The position numbers and the translations under genes were made by a program. A stretch of DNA of 15,872 bases, taken from assembly GCA_964634355.1 (NCBI GenBank), contig CAZWIF010000028.1, positions 1 through 15,872 of the forward strand, in the 5' to 3' direction. The notes below the pieces were generated by a model. The model did no database searches. It had not been told where the DNA came from and saw only the letters and a list, made by a program, of their open reading frames with translations. The DNA comes from CAKPSH01 sp964634355. GTDB lineage: Bacteria; Bacillota; Clostridia; TANB77; CAG-508. Positions 7,944 to 15,872 of this stretch are shown piece after piece (position 1 is the first letter of the stretch; each line of letters opens with the position of its first letter).

Positions 7944-8685
7944 TTATACCATTTTTTGATATGCTTGTAATAATACTTCAAATTCAGAACCATTATCTGA
8001 GAATTTACGTGGTAATGCTCTTTTTAGTTCTTCTGATGTTGCTGGAACTCTGTTATTCTTTGCTAATCTTAAATACTTCATTGCTTCTCCAAATTCTCCT
8101 CTTGATGCTAATCCTGGTGCTCTTTTAACAATATCTACTATTGCACTTAATGTTCTATCATCATCTGAACGTGGATTATATACTGAGTTTGCTCTCTTTT
8201 TATCTTCTTCGTTTAGTCCATATGAGTCAAGTTTTGTTGGAGTCTTTGCTTGCTGTTTCCTTTGTTGCTCTTGTTTTTGTGTATTATTTGATTTTGATTG
8301 TTGTGATGTGCTTGATGGTCCCCCTATAAATTCGTTAACCTTCGCTTCTGCCTTATCCATCACTCTTCCTCCAGTGCCTACCACTTCTGTTGCCGCTCCT
8401 CCAAGGTCTCCTGATGCTATTTTTCCTGCTGCATCTATTGTTCCTAATACTGCTGTTGCTACTATTCCATCTGGACCTTTTTCTACACTCTTTGCTACTC
8501 TTTCTCCTCCTTGCCTTACTTGATTTGCAATTCTATGTGCTTGGTCTTCTGATAAAACTCTTCTATTGCTTGTTTCTGTAGCTCCTGTTCCTGAATTTTC
8601 CGCTCTTGTGTTACTACTTTGGTCATTTACTGGAGTAAAGTCAACATCTATCGCACTGTTTCTTATCTCTTCAAATGATGGTTTC
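7944..8685 (-). CDS. C-terminal part of the VirB6/TrbL-like protein, 5' side cut by assembly gap
   Basis: The frame ending at the TAA at 7944 is open all the way up to the gap edge at 8685, giving 246 codons with no stop. A start at the GTG at 8384 is therefore not needed and has no good ribosome site. The encoded stretch is hydrophilic: an Asn/Ser/Thr-rich part next to the gap, then a Gly/Ala segment (SGDLGGAATEVVGTGGRV), a Gln/Lys/Ser linker, and a compact helical end of about 80 residues with VYNPRSDDDRT and LPRKFSDNGSEF. Composition and style match the tail on the other side of the gap (8786-11746), so both are almost certainly one gene. The C-terminal helical domain is unrecognised and may contact the ATPase or another cytoplasmic partner. 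Confidence 0.75.
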
Positions 8686-8785
8686 NNNNNNNNNNNNNNN
8701 NNNNNNNNNNNNNNNNNNNNNNNNNNNNNNNNNNNNNNNNNNNNNNNNNNNNNNNNNNNNNNNNNNNNNNNNNNNNNNNNNNNNN
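8686..8785. other. Assembly gap (100 N)
   Basis: Exactly 100 N, the usual placeholder for a gap of unknown length. It lies in the low-complexity tail of the VirB6-like gene, where repeats or biased composition could have broken the assembly. For the two open frames to join, the true gap length must leave remainder 2 when divided by 3. Filling in 100 as written would give a false early end at 8663. Confidence 0.97.
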
Positions 8786-11746
8786 TGTTCCCATAGTACT
8801 ATCATTTCCATAACCACCAGGTTCAAGGTCGATTACTTGTGATGAATAACCGCTACTACTCTGGCTTGTTGCTAGACTTCCTCCTGTGGAATTACCTATA
8901 TTACTTGATTCTAGTCCTACTGGAGTTGATTGATATCCATCATCTGCTAGATTGTATTCTTCTTCTCCACTACTAGATGTATAATTTTCATTATACCTGT
9001 TTAAATATTCTTGAGTTGTAGGATCTAAGAAGCCTCCTTCTTCAGTTCCTGATGCTAAATATTCTCCTCCATCGTCTCCCACAGCTGAGCTTACTGTTTC
9101 TGTATTGTTCAAGCCTAGAGGTACATCTTCATTTGATGTTCCAAACTCAGGTACACCTTCTCCATTTGGTAATTCCCCAGAACTAGAGTCAGGTAAAACT
9201 GAAGCGTCACTTCCATTATTAAATCCTTCTAAATTTTCTCCTCCTGGTATTCCTGGACTTACTCTAACTGGATTGCCTCCTTCAAGATTTGCTTCTGCTG
9301 TACCTTCTTCGGTAGGTACTCCTCCCGCATTAACTCTTGCAGCATTTGCTTCGAGCAATGCAGGATGAACTCCTACTGCAGATATAATGCCATCCCCTGA
9401 ATCTCCTGGATTTTTTTCTTCACCTGGTGTAGCTGCTCCTTCATGTGGTGGTAACCCAAGCGGTTCTCTTCCTGCATTTATTCCCATTGTTCCACCATCT
9501 CCTAGTAGTCCATTGTTTCCTACTGGTGCTGCTTCTATACCTGCATTCATTCCGTCTGTTCCTGTTCTTCTAACTGCCGATCCATTTGCATTTGCATTGC
9601 CTCTTGGCAAGCCTTGTACAGTAGCACCTTGCCCTAATTGAGGGTTTTGTGGTCCTTGGTTTTGGTTGTATCTTATTTTGTTTTGTTGGATTTCAGCACT
9701 AGCTTCTATTCCTTCTGCTGCTAAGTTTGATGCTCCTCTTATTCCACTTCCTATCACTCTTGTTGCTCTTCTTGCTAATGATTGTGCTGTTCTTGTTGCT
9801 GTATTTATTGCTTTTGTTGTTCCATTTATTGCATTTCCTAATCCCATTCCTTCTGCTTCCTGTAGTCCTAGTATATTTCTAAACATTCTTTCTGCAAATA
9901 CTAATGATAATAAAGCTAATATTACATATATTACATTATTCCATGCTAGTGTCATTGCACTTCCAATTAGTACTGTATATAATAATAGGTGAAATGGTTG
10001 CATTATTAATAATCCAAAGTAATTTCTAAACCATGTATTCAATGCCTGTGAGGTTCCTCCTCTAACTTTATTTATTGGGTACATTACTCCTACAATTGGT
10101 GCTGCCATTGTAAGTAGTGCTATAAATAATACTCTTTTTCCATATAGCCATACAAAAGCTATTGTAATTATAACTTCTATAACATATACAAATGACCATC
10201 CTATAAATGTCCATGTAGAAACTAGGTCGCTATCATCAGCTTCGGTACCAGAAATCGTTTCTGATACTACTGTATAATCTTCCAAGTCATTTATTTCCTC
10301 ATTTAAACCCAAAACTCCATCACTACACTTGTACAAAACAGTATCATCGTCCGCCACTTCACTCAGATACCACCCACTGTAACTGTACCCAGAAACTGAG
10401 TAATTTTTATATTTATACGTTGCGGTAATTTTCATTTCATCTCCTGCTGCATTTTTTACTGTATATTGCTGAGGATTAGGATTAGGTGATGTTTCCAGCC
10501 ACGTTTTGATTACATCTGCTAAATTTTCTCCTTCATTTTCTGTACTCTCTGTATCTTCTGTTGCACTTGGATCTTCATATACTATTTGTGCATTATATCT
10601 TGCTTGTTCCAAGAAATTCGATGTTGTAATTCTTACTATAGATTCCTCATCTTTATCCTCCCAGAATTTCCACCATGTTGTACCATCTTCAGTTTCTACA
10701 TCTTCATCATTAATATTTTCTAATGCTTCAAGAATTGTCTTTGATTTAATTACATATTCTACACCTCTTAAGTATTTTTGTTGCTCCTCAGCACTACCCG
10801 CAACTTCTTCGGCTCTAGCATCTGCATCAGTATCTTCATCTACTATCTCTAATCCATATGCAGATGTATCAAATGATGCAATAATAGTATTTAAGATTGA
10901 CACAGATAATGACATTCCAAAATGTAATAGCACAATTATAACCAATCCCATTAAGCAATTTCCAAAACTTTCTTTCCATCTTGATTTCTCTCTTGGATTA
11001 AGTGCAAGTAGTCCCCTTATAGCAACATACATAATTACTATTAACATAGCAAGTAATGCAATATCTCTTATTGATATATATACACTTGATACTACGTTTC
11101 TTAATACATCAACTATAGGTGTTGTTCCATCACTACTAACCGTTCCTGAGTCATTAAAGAAATCTACACTAAAAAATGAAATTGATCCATTTAGAATTGT
11201 TTCTGGAGAAATTCCTATATTGCAATATACAAACGTTTCTCCAAACATAGCTTCAAGTATTGTTGAAAGCTGTTTAGCAAACACAGTTGACAGCACAAAC
11301 ACACCACCTGCGCTCAAGAGAGTCGAAGTTGCTATCCCCGCAACCGTCGCTGCGCCAGCTGTTGAGAGGGCAGTTCCAGCCGAAACTATAGTAGCACTCA
11401 CCCCCAAACTAAGCGCCACCTCCGGTGCCGCCACAACAATTAGAGCCACAGCAGCCACTGCCACAACTGCTAATGATGCAATTATTATCACCATCGTTAA
11501 CCATGTACCAGTGTGGTTTAAATCAATAGTTATAAATGATTTCTCAATCCCCAATAGTGCATTCTGCAATATTGAGATCACACCATCTGCTAAATATACC
11601 ACTAAGTTTACTATTGGCTTTAATAATGTTCCTCCTATTTCTGCTGCTTCTACTGGTTTAGATACTGAAAACTCAAATAATATTATTACCGCTAGAACTA
11701 AGGCAATTTTTACTATAGTACTTTTTGTTCCAAATATTCTTTTCAT
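8786..11746 (-). CDS. VirB6/TrbL-like polytopic T4SS channel protein, N-terminal 987 residues (continues past the gap)
   Basis: The ATG at 11746 has an AAGGAG site 8-9 bases upstream. Residues 1-35 form a signal-like segment ending in PVEAAE. Membrane segments follow at about 43-64, 83-110, 115-155, 222-247 and 263-292. Next is a large acidic loop or domain (about 295-508, with WWKFWEDKDEE), then segments at about 510-534, 537-557 and 575-620. Residues 640-987 form a soluble tail very rich in Gly, Asn, Glu, Pro and Ser. Many helices with one big loop and a long hydrophilic tail are the known layout of VirB6/TrbL family inner-membrane channel proteins (PrgH-like in Gram-positive systems). Placement directly after VirB4 fits that role. 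The region coding residues about 96-155 is much richer in G+C than its surroundings. A likely promoter lies at 11820. Confidence 0.8.
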
Positions 11747-11819
11747 ATCTAAGTTCTCCTTTCTTTGCTATATACATCTATGATTTTTTATTATTTTACA
11801 TAAAATTTCTTCAACTTTA

Positions 11820-11828
11820 AGTATACCA
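11820..11828 (-). promoter_or_regulatory. Extended -10 promoter upstream of the VirB6-like gene
   Basis: Minus strand reads TGGTATACT (11828-11820), an extended -10 element. The -35 position is poor (TGGATT-like), as is common with extended -10 promoters. It lies in the 137-base gap between the VirB4 stop and the VirB6-like start, about 75 bases upstream of the ATG, so this gene may be expressed separately from the three upstream genes. Confidence 0.45.
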
Positions 11829-11883
11829 TATTTTTCAACAAAAATCCATAGTTTTCCTCATTTGTAGGGTAATTTTACAAATT

Positions 11884-13842
11884 TTATTCATAATTTTGAT
11901 TTTGGTTTGCTAATTGATTTAAGTTTGTTTCAACAAATTCAAATTCTTTTCTAGTTGGTGTTATCTTTAATATTGCCGTATCTTGTCCTACTTTAAGAAG
12001 CCCTTCTCCTCTTTGACATGTTACTAAAAAGTTTGCTTCTCCTTCGGAAAGCTTAAATACCTCTTTTAAGTACTGTATTTCTGATTTATCTTGTGCTAAA
12101 AATAATTTTGTATCTGATGATGTTAATACTGCTTGTGCTTCTGCTTTTTCATAAAAGTCTTGGAATCTTTGTGAGATAATTGCTAATGATACATTTCTCT
12201 TTCTTGCACGTCTAGCCATTTTATTTAAGAAATCTACAGCATCATCAAATGGAAGTAACATCCACGCTTCATCTACGATTACTCTTTTTTGTGCTGCCTT
12301 TTTCCTATCTTCACTATTTTTCTTAACATATTTTTCCCATATCCATGACATTAATATTTGTTGTGCTAAAGGTCTAGCAAATCTTTCCTCAAGTTGTGAT
12401 ATGTCTAAGTTTATAAATGGCGCTCCATCAAGTAATTCAAATGTTGATTGTCCATCAAAATAAGCCATTTGTCCATTTTCTGCTCTAACATATTGTTTCA
12501 TGACTTTTAATAGATAACTGTAATGATTTGTGTATGTTTCGTTTGTGTTTTCTTTTGCTTTTTTTGCTAAACTTCTATACCAAGAGCCTATTGTTGGCAT
12601 TAATTTCTTTTCTCTTGCCAACATATCTCCTTTTGACATTCCTGATTGTGATGCTTGATATAGACTGTTTGGATCATTATTTATTCCTAATCTTTCATAT
12701 TCTTCTGCAACTAATTCTGCAATTAGTTGTTTTGTAAGTTCATTTACTTCTTGGCTTCTAGTACTTCCTTTTGCCATTGTAAGTAGTGCTTGAGTAACAT
12801 CTTCTACCTTATTTTCTACGTTAAGTGTTACTCTTTCTCTTCCTGTTATTTCGTCTTTTACTCTCTCTGGTTCAATGTCAAATAAGTTAATTATCGTTTT
12901 TGAACTAGGACTTATAACAACATTAATTCCCCCTAGTGCTTCGGCAACTAAGGTATATTCTCCTTCAGCATCAAGTGCTAAGCTCTCTATTCCCATAAAA
13001 ACTGAAGACCTTGAGATTAGAGTTTTCATTGTAACTGATTTTCCTGCTCCAGATTTAGCAAATATAACCATATTATAATTTGTTAAGGAGTGATGGAAGT
13101 TATCAAATAATATTGGTACTCCTGTCTGCTTGTTAAAACCTATTGGAACACCTGTTGAATGTCCAACTTCTGATGTTGTAAAAGGAAATACTGTTCCCAT
13201 TGAATTTCTATCAAAGGTGTGTGTCTTCCTGATTTTATCATTCATAAGAGGTAGATTAGATTGAAATGCTTCTTCTTGTAATGCCCATGCTGTTTTTATT
13301 CCAACTAGTGTTTTTGACATTGCTGTTGAAAGTAATTTTGTGTATCTTTCCAAATCTTCTTTACTATATGCAAATACTGTTGCAATTACAGATGCTTCAT
13401 ATAGTTTATTAAATCCTGCGGCTATTTCATCTCTGAAGTGTTCCGCTTCTGATTTTTTCTGTGATATTATGCTTTCTCTGTTTATGTTTCCTCTGTCAGA
13501 TGCTGTAATTCTTTCAACTTCAAGTTCATTAATAACCTTATTTAACTCTATTTGAGATTGGGATTCTGTAATTGGTCTTATATACACAGATGTATTTATA
13601 TCTCCGAATAAGTACATTTCCCTAAACAGATCTGGGAATGATGCCATTCTAGGTAATGATGAAACAAAGAAACTTCTAGCATATCTTTTTGTATTTGATA
13701 TAATTTCTAGATGATCTATATCGCTAGCATCTATACCTGATGGTGCAATTAATTCTTTTATGTTCTTTTTTCTTAAAATTGAAATTGGCTCTTCTCTACT
13801 GTTTTCTTCTTGTTGCTTTTCTTGTTTTTCTTGCTTTTTCAT
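11884..13842 (-). CDS. VirB4-type conjugation/T4SS ATPase
   Basis: A cytoplasmic hexameric ATPase that powers type IV secretion. In the 652-residue version, residues about 45-220 are the VirB4 linker region, Walker A is SGAGKS near 264-269, DAEGEY follows near 291, and Walker B is VIVDEAW at about 521-527. Next come ARRARKRNVSLAIISQRF (an arginine-rich stretch followed by the ATPase core strand and sensor Gln) and a C-terminal helical part. These are hallmarks of the VirB4/TraE/TrsE family. The frame opens further upstream at 13872, but that ATG has no ribosome site. The ATG at 13842 sits 9 bases after AAAGGAG, so I use it, with 13848 as an alternative. It overlaps the upstream TraC-like gene by 47 bases, implying coupled translation. 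At 652 residues it is shorter than classical VirB4 proteins of about 800, consistent with the N-terminal portion being a separate protein upstream. Confidence 0.92.
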   Translation of the reverse strand: MKKQEKQEKQQEENSREEPISILRKKNIKELIAPSGIDASDIDHLEIISNTKRYARSFFVSSLPRMASFPDLFREMYLFGDINTSVYIRPITESQSQIELNKVINELEVERITASDRGNINRESIISQKKSEAEHFRDEIAAGFNKLYEASVIATVFAYSKEDLERYTKLLSTAMSKTLVGIKTAWALQEEAFQSNLPLMNDKIRKTHTFDRNSMGTVFPFTTSEVGHSTGVPIGFNKQTGVPILFDNFHHSLTNYNMVIFAKSGAGKSVTMKTLISRSSVFMGIESLALDAEGEYTLVAEALGGINVVISPSSKTIINLFDIEPERVKDEITGRERVTLNVENKVEDVTQALLTMAKGSTRSQEVNELTKQLIAELVAEEYERLGINNDPNSLYQASQSGMSKGDMLAREKKLMPTIGSWYRSLAKKAKENTNETYTNHYSYLLKVMKQYVRAENGQMAYFDGQSTFELLDGAPFINLDISQLEERFARPLAQQILMSWIWEKYVKKNSEDRKKAAQKRVIVDEAWMLLPFDDAVDFLNKMARRARKRNVSLAIISQRFQDFYEKAEAQAVLTSSDTKLFLAQDKSEIQYLKEVFKLSEGEANFLVTCQRGEGLLKVGQDTAILKITPTRKEFEFVETNLNQLANQNQNYE

Positions 13843-15037
13843 CAACATCTTCTCCTTTCTTTTGCTCTTCATCTATTTTGCTTTTAGCTTTTTCTGCAAT
13901 TTCTTTACCTATAATGCCTTCATTTTCTGTTAACATTTCTTTTGCTTTTTCTTTTGTAAGAGTTTTTATCTTTCGTTCCTTTTCCTTTACTTCCTTTTCT
14001 TTTATACTCTCTGTTATTACATTTCTAATTGAAACATTTGCAAGCTCTCTTGCTCTTCTATATATTTCTTTGTCAAGTTCTGCCATTTTCTTATCTAGTA
14101 CTTCTTGAGATGTTGTGTATAACTCATTATATCCTGACCTTATAACTCTTTCTAATTCGTAGTCTTCTGATTCATCTCTGTTATATGCTACATATAATAA
14201 TTCTGCAATTTCCCTAGAATTAAGGATTTTAGCATTTATGCTACATGCTCCAAGAGATTGTATCATTGATTGGCAGTTTGTATATAATTCAGAAAATGCC
14301 AATCCCTTAATCTCTTCTTTATCATATTTTCCAGAAGAAATATCTTCAGCATAATAGGGAACTATTATATAATAATACTTTCTTAATATTCCTTTATTTA
14401 GGCTCATTTTTTCTACTGTTCCAAGAATATCCATACCATAATCATACAAATTTTTTTGTTTTACAATTTCATATTGTAATCTTTCTATTTCTTCAACGTT
14501 TAAAGCTGTTTCACTATTTATTAATTCATCATGTCTTATGTTCATTTCATCAAGCTTTTTTCCAATGCTTTCTATTCTTGCTTTATAATTGTTAATACTG
14601 TTTCCTAGGTTTACTGTTCTTGTTTGTGTGTATAATTGTATTGGCTGTCTTAAGGTGTTTAAGAATTGAATAAATCCCTGCTCCACGCTAACTTTTTCAA
14701 GTCCAGACATCAAGTCATAGTTTATTCCTTGGCATTCCATTACCATTAAATATTTATATCCTTCTTTTACTATTATCATGTTGTCTTCAATCTTTTCAAA
14801 TTCCATAAAATCGAAAATAGATTGCTTACTATATTGTGCAGTTGCTGAAGGGGTTTTTTTCTCCTTTTCTTTATTTATTACTTTTTCTTTTTTCTCCGTT
14901 GTGTTTCTTGTTCCTTGAGCTTTTTTTATTAATATTACTACTAATATAACTATTAAAGCCACAAGAATGATTGTCATTATTATAAATAAGCTTTGTAGTA
15001 CATATGATAATTGATTACTATTCATTTTTACTCTCAT
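13796..15037 (-). CDS. TraC-like membrane protein, related to the VirB4 N-terminal domain
   Basis: A 413-residue protein. Residues about 12-37 are one membrane segment, followed by a Lys/Glu linker. Residues about 75-330 begin with the pattern SIFDFMEFEKIEDNMIIV, then YKYLMVMECQGINYDL and FLNTLRQPIQLYTQTR. This is the known signature of TraC-like / VirB4 N-terminal domains. Residues about 325-413 are strongly charged, Lys/Glu-rich, and probably a coiled coil. The gene lies immediately before the VirB4 ATPase and overlaps it, so I infer it is the separate N-terminal partner that docks the ATPase to the membrane. The start is uncertain: an AAAGGA site abuts the ATG at 15037, with no spacing, and is 12 bases before the ATG at 15025, so 15025 may be used instead. 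Confidence 0.82.
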   Translation of the reverse strand: MRVKMNSNQLSYVLQSLFIIMTIILVALIVILVVILIKKAQGTRNTTEKKEKVINKEKEKKTPSATAQYSKQSIFDFMEFEKIEDNMIIVKEGYKYLMVMECQGINYDLMSGLEKVSVEQGFIQFLNTLRQPIQLYTQTRTVNLGNSINNYKARIESIGKKLDEMNIRHDELINSETALNVEEIERLQYEIVKQKNLYDYGMDILGTVEKMSLNKGILRKYYYIIVPYYAEDISSGKYDKEEIKGLAFSELYTNCQSMIQSLGACSINAKILNSREIAELLYVAYNRDESEDYELERVIRSGYNELYTTSQEVLDKKMAELDKEIYRRARELANVSIRNVITESIKEKEVKEKERKIKTLTKEKAKEMLTENEGIIGKEIAEKAKSKIDEEQKKGEDVDEKARKTRKATRRKQ

Positions 15038-15064
15038 TCCTTTCTTTACTAAGGCACAATTCCA

Positions 15065-15095
15065 GTTGAAAATAATTGTCTAATTATTTTTCAAC
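15065..15095. repeat. Inverted repeat over the PrgI stop codon
   Basis: GTTGAAAATAATT (15065-15077) is complementary to AATTATTTTTCAAC (15082-15095), 13 base pairs with a one-base bulge and a 4-base loop. It spans the end and stop of the PrgI-like gene and lies about 30 bases before the next start. No T-run follows on the minus strand, so it is not a standard terminator. It could stabilise or process the mRNA and set the ratio of the two proteins. Confidence 0.55.
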
Positions 15096-15455
15096 CTTTA
15101 CATCCTCTTCTTCAACTTTCTCTATTGCTCTTTCTTTATATATGTATATATTGTTATGTTTTAATTTAAACTTAAACCACCTAAGAATAAGCTCATCTAG
15201 CTTTTCTCCTCCTACTTTTCTGGTTATTTCAAATCTACTTGATTCTGGCATTTTAAATGTACCAAATGCAAATCCCACGAATCCAAATCCTATTACAAGT
15301 GGCAATAAGAAATTTAAACCAATCATTCGTAATAACATGTTAATTCCCCAACCAATTACTGCACCTATTCCTGTATATATTAAAGCTTTTGTTGAGAAAA
15401 TATACAGTATCTTTCCTTCTCCTTTATACTCACGTGGTAAATAATATGATTTCAT
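15084..15455 (-). CDS. PrgI-family T4SS inner membrane protein (VirB3-like)
   Basis: A 123-residue protein starting MKSYYLPREYKGEGKIL, the typical opening of PrgI-family proteins, which sit first in many Gram-positive type IV secretion operons. Two hydrophobic segments at about 22-40 and 45-66 (GIGAVIGWGINMLL and LPLVIGFGFVGFAFG) form a hairpin, followed by a charged cytoplasmic end with ESSRFEITRKVGGE and LILRWFKFK. The ATG at 15455 has an AGGAG site 5 bases upstream. A GTG at 15461 would touch that site and is unlikely. It is the first gene of the visible secretion operon, followed by the TraC-like gene after about 46 bases. Function by family: a small channel-base protein associated with the VirB4 ATPase. 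Confidence 0.88.
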   Translation of the reverse strand: MKSYYLPREYKGEGKILYIFSTKALIYTGIGAVIGWGINMLLRMIGLNFLLPLVIGFGFVGFAFGTFKMPESSRFEITRKVGGEKLDELILRWFKFKLKHNNIYIYKERAIEKVEEEDVKVEK

Positions 15456-15526
15456 ATTCACTCCTATTTCCTGCCAATTTTTATTGACATATCACATATA
15501 ATTCACTTATAAACATTGTTTTTTTT

Positions 15527-15535
15527 ATTATAACA
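15527..15535 (-). promoter_or_regulatory. Extended -10 promoter of the PrgI/TraC/VirB4 operon
   Basis: Minus strand reads TGTTATAAT (15535-15527), a perfect -10 with the TGn extension. The -35 position is only A-rich, but phased A-tracts lie just upstream. The leader to the ATG at 15455 is about 65 bases. It shares the TATGTTATAAT core with the promoter at 5355. Confidence 0.65.
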
Positions 15536-15546
15536 TACAAGTTTGA

Positions 15547-15592
15547 TTTTTTTGTATTTTTTTGTTATTTTTAATATTTTTGTAATGCTTTT
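15547..15592. promoter_or_regulatory. Phased A-tracts (probable intrinsic DNA bend) upstream of the operon promoter
   Basis: Five T-runs on the plus strand (A-tracts on the minus strand) lie at 15547-15553, 15557-15563, 15568-15572, 15577-15581 and 15589-15592, with centres about 10 bases apart. The motif GTAAT also repeats at 15582, 15593 and 15604, an exact 11-base period. Helically phased A-tracts bend DNA and can act as UP elements or nucleoid-protein sites. Here they reach from about -25 to -70 relative to the expected start. Confidence 0.55.
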
Positions 15593-15604
15593 GTAATATT
15601 CTTG

Positions 15605-15872
15605 TAATATTTGCACAAATTCGAATCTTAAATATATTTAACATAAATTAGCAAATATATCAGAGCATTTTTTAATACTACTTAAAAATAATGAATTAAG
15701 ATATATACGATTTCATTTGCATTTAACTTAAATAATGTGCAAAAAAAATAGAAATGAAGAGTGCTAAGTCTTTATTTCTATCTAATAACATCTAACATAA
15801 GTAGTTAGATATAAAAATGTTTTGTTCGCTTGTATTTTATTTAAAAATGTTGTATATTGGTAAACATAGGAA
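15605..15872. other. Gene-free upstream region with small inverted repeats
   Basis: No credible coding frame or RNA gene is seen. It holds TTTGCACA (15610-15617) with its complement TGTGCAAA (15736-15743), 118 bases apart, and TATCTAA (15779-15785) with TTAGATA (15805-15811). Either pair could be an operator but both are short and could be chance in AT-rich DNA. The gene that precedes the operon lies beyond the window. Confidence 0.4.

Noticed and set aside
7944..8384. Independent 146-residue gene starting at GTG 8384
   Set aside because: The same frame is open up to the assembly gap at 8685 and continues the style of the VirB6-like tail.
9105..9992. Several 84-108 codon plus-strand frames
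   Set aside because: Pro/Ser-rich antisense shadows of the Gly/Glu/Asn-rich tail.
10506..11783. 425-codon open frame on the plus strand
   Set aside because: It is antisense to the VirB6-like gene, has low-complexity Ser/Thr/Ile composition without a family signal, and no matching ribosome site; it is a shadow of the real gene.
11860..11882. Hairpin ATTTGTA / TACAAAT after VirB4 as a terminator
   Set aside because: Only seven AT-rich pairs, a 9-base loop and no T-run on the minus strand.
15462..15872. CRISPR array, tRNA or riboswitch in the upstream gene-free region
   Set aside because: No regularly spaced long repeats, no cloverleaf-like pattern and no recognisable riboswitch core; only short AT-rich repeats.

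Overview
This window comes from a very AT-rich (about 30% G+C by eye), Gram-positive type genome, most likely an uncultured Clostridia or Bacilli-like Firmicute. The evidence is strong AGGAGG-type ribosome binding sites, extended -10 promoters, a Gram-positive type IV secretion gene set and a peptidoglycan hydrolase with a single membrane anchor. A 100-N scaffold gap (8686-8785) shows it is a draft or metagenome assembly. Every gene I can support lies on the minus strand, so the window reads biologically from 15872 down to 1.

Layout in reading order. 15872-15456: gene-free leader with phased A-tracts and an extended -10 promoter. 15455-15084: PrgI-family membrane protein. 15037-13796: TraC-like protein, a membrane-anchored relative of the VirB4 N-terminal half. 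13842-11884: VirB4-type ATPase. 11746-7944: one long VirB6/TrbL-like polytopic membrane protein with a Gly/Ser/Glu-rich hydrophilic tail, cut by the assembly gap. 7831-5421: an ABC-2 exporter, ATPase then permease with overlapping ends, set between the secretion genes. 5303-4335: membrane-anchored NTF2-like (VirB8/TcpC-type) protein. 4306-1459: a large cell-wall hydrolase with GH24 lysozyme and C39-like peptidase domains. 1445-1026: small membrane-anchored protein. 1009-1: another membrane-anchored protein, probably with two NTF2-like units, running off the window.

Together the genes look like the channel, ATPase and wall-opening part of a Gram-positive type IV secretion (conjugation-like) machine. 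No relaxase, coupling protein (VirD4/TcpA) or integrase is visible in the window, so it could be part of a conjugative element or a resident T4SS-like exporter. The ABC exporter in the middle is an unexpected companion.

The most interesting observation concerns reading frames. Two unrelated genes, the hydrolase and the ABC ATPase, each carry a +1 frame break inside a conserved domain. In both, the break falls exactly on an in-frame CGG codon, and skipping the C turns CGG-N into a Gly codon and restores the full domain. A hand search found no other in-frame CGG codon in any gene here, although about 31 CCG trinucleotides occur on the plus strand out of frame. Either two similar lesions or errors fell on the only CGG codons, or CGG is unassigned in this organism and triggers +1 frameshifting.
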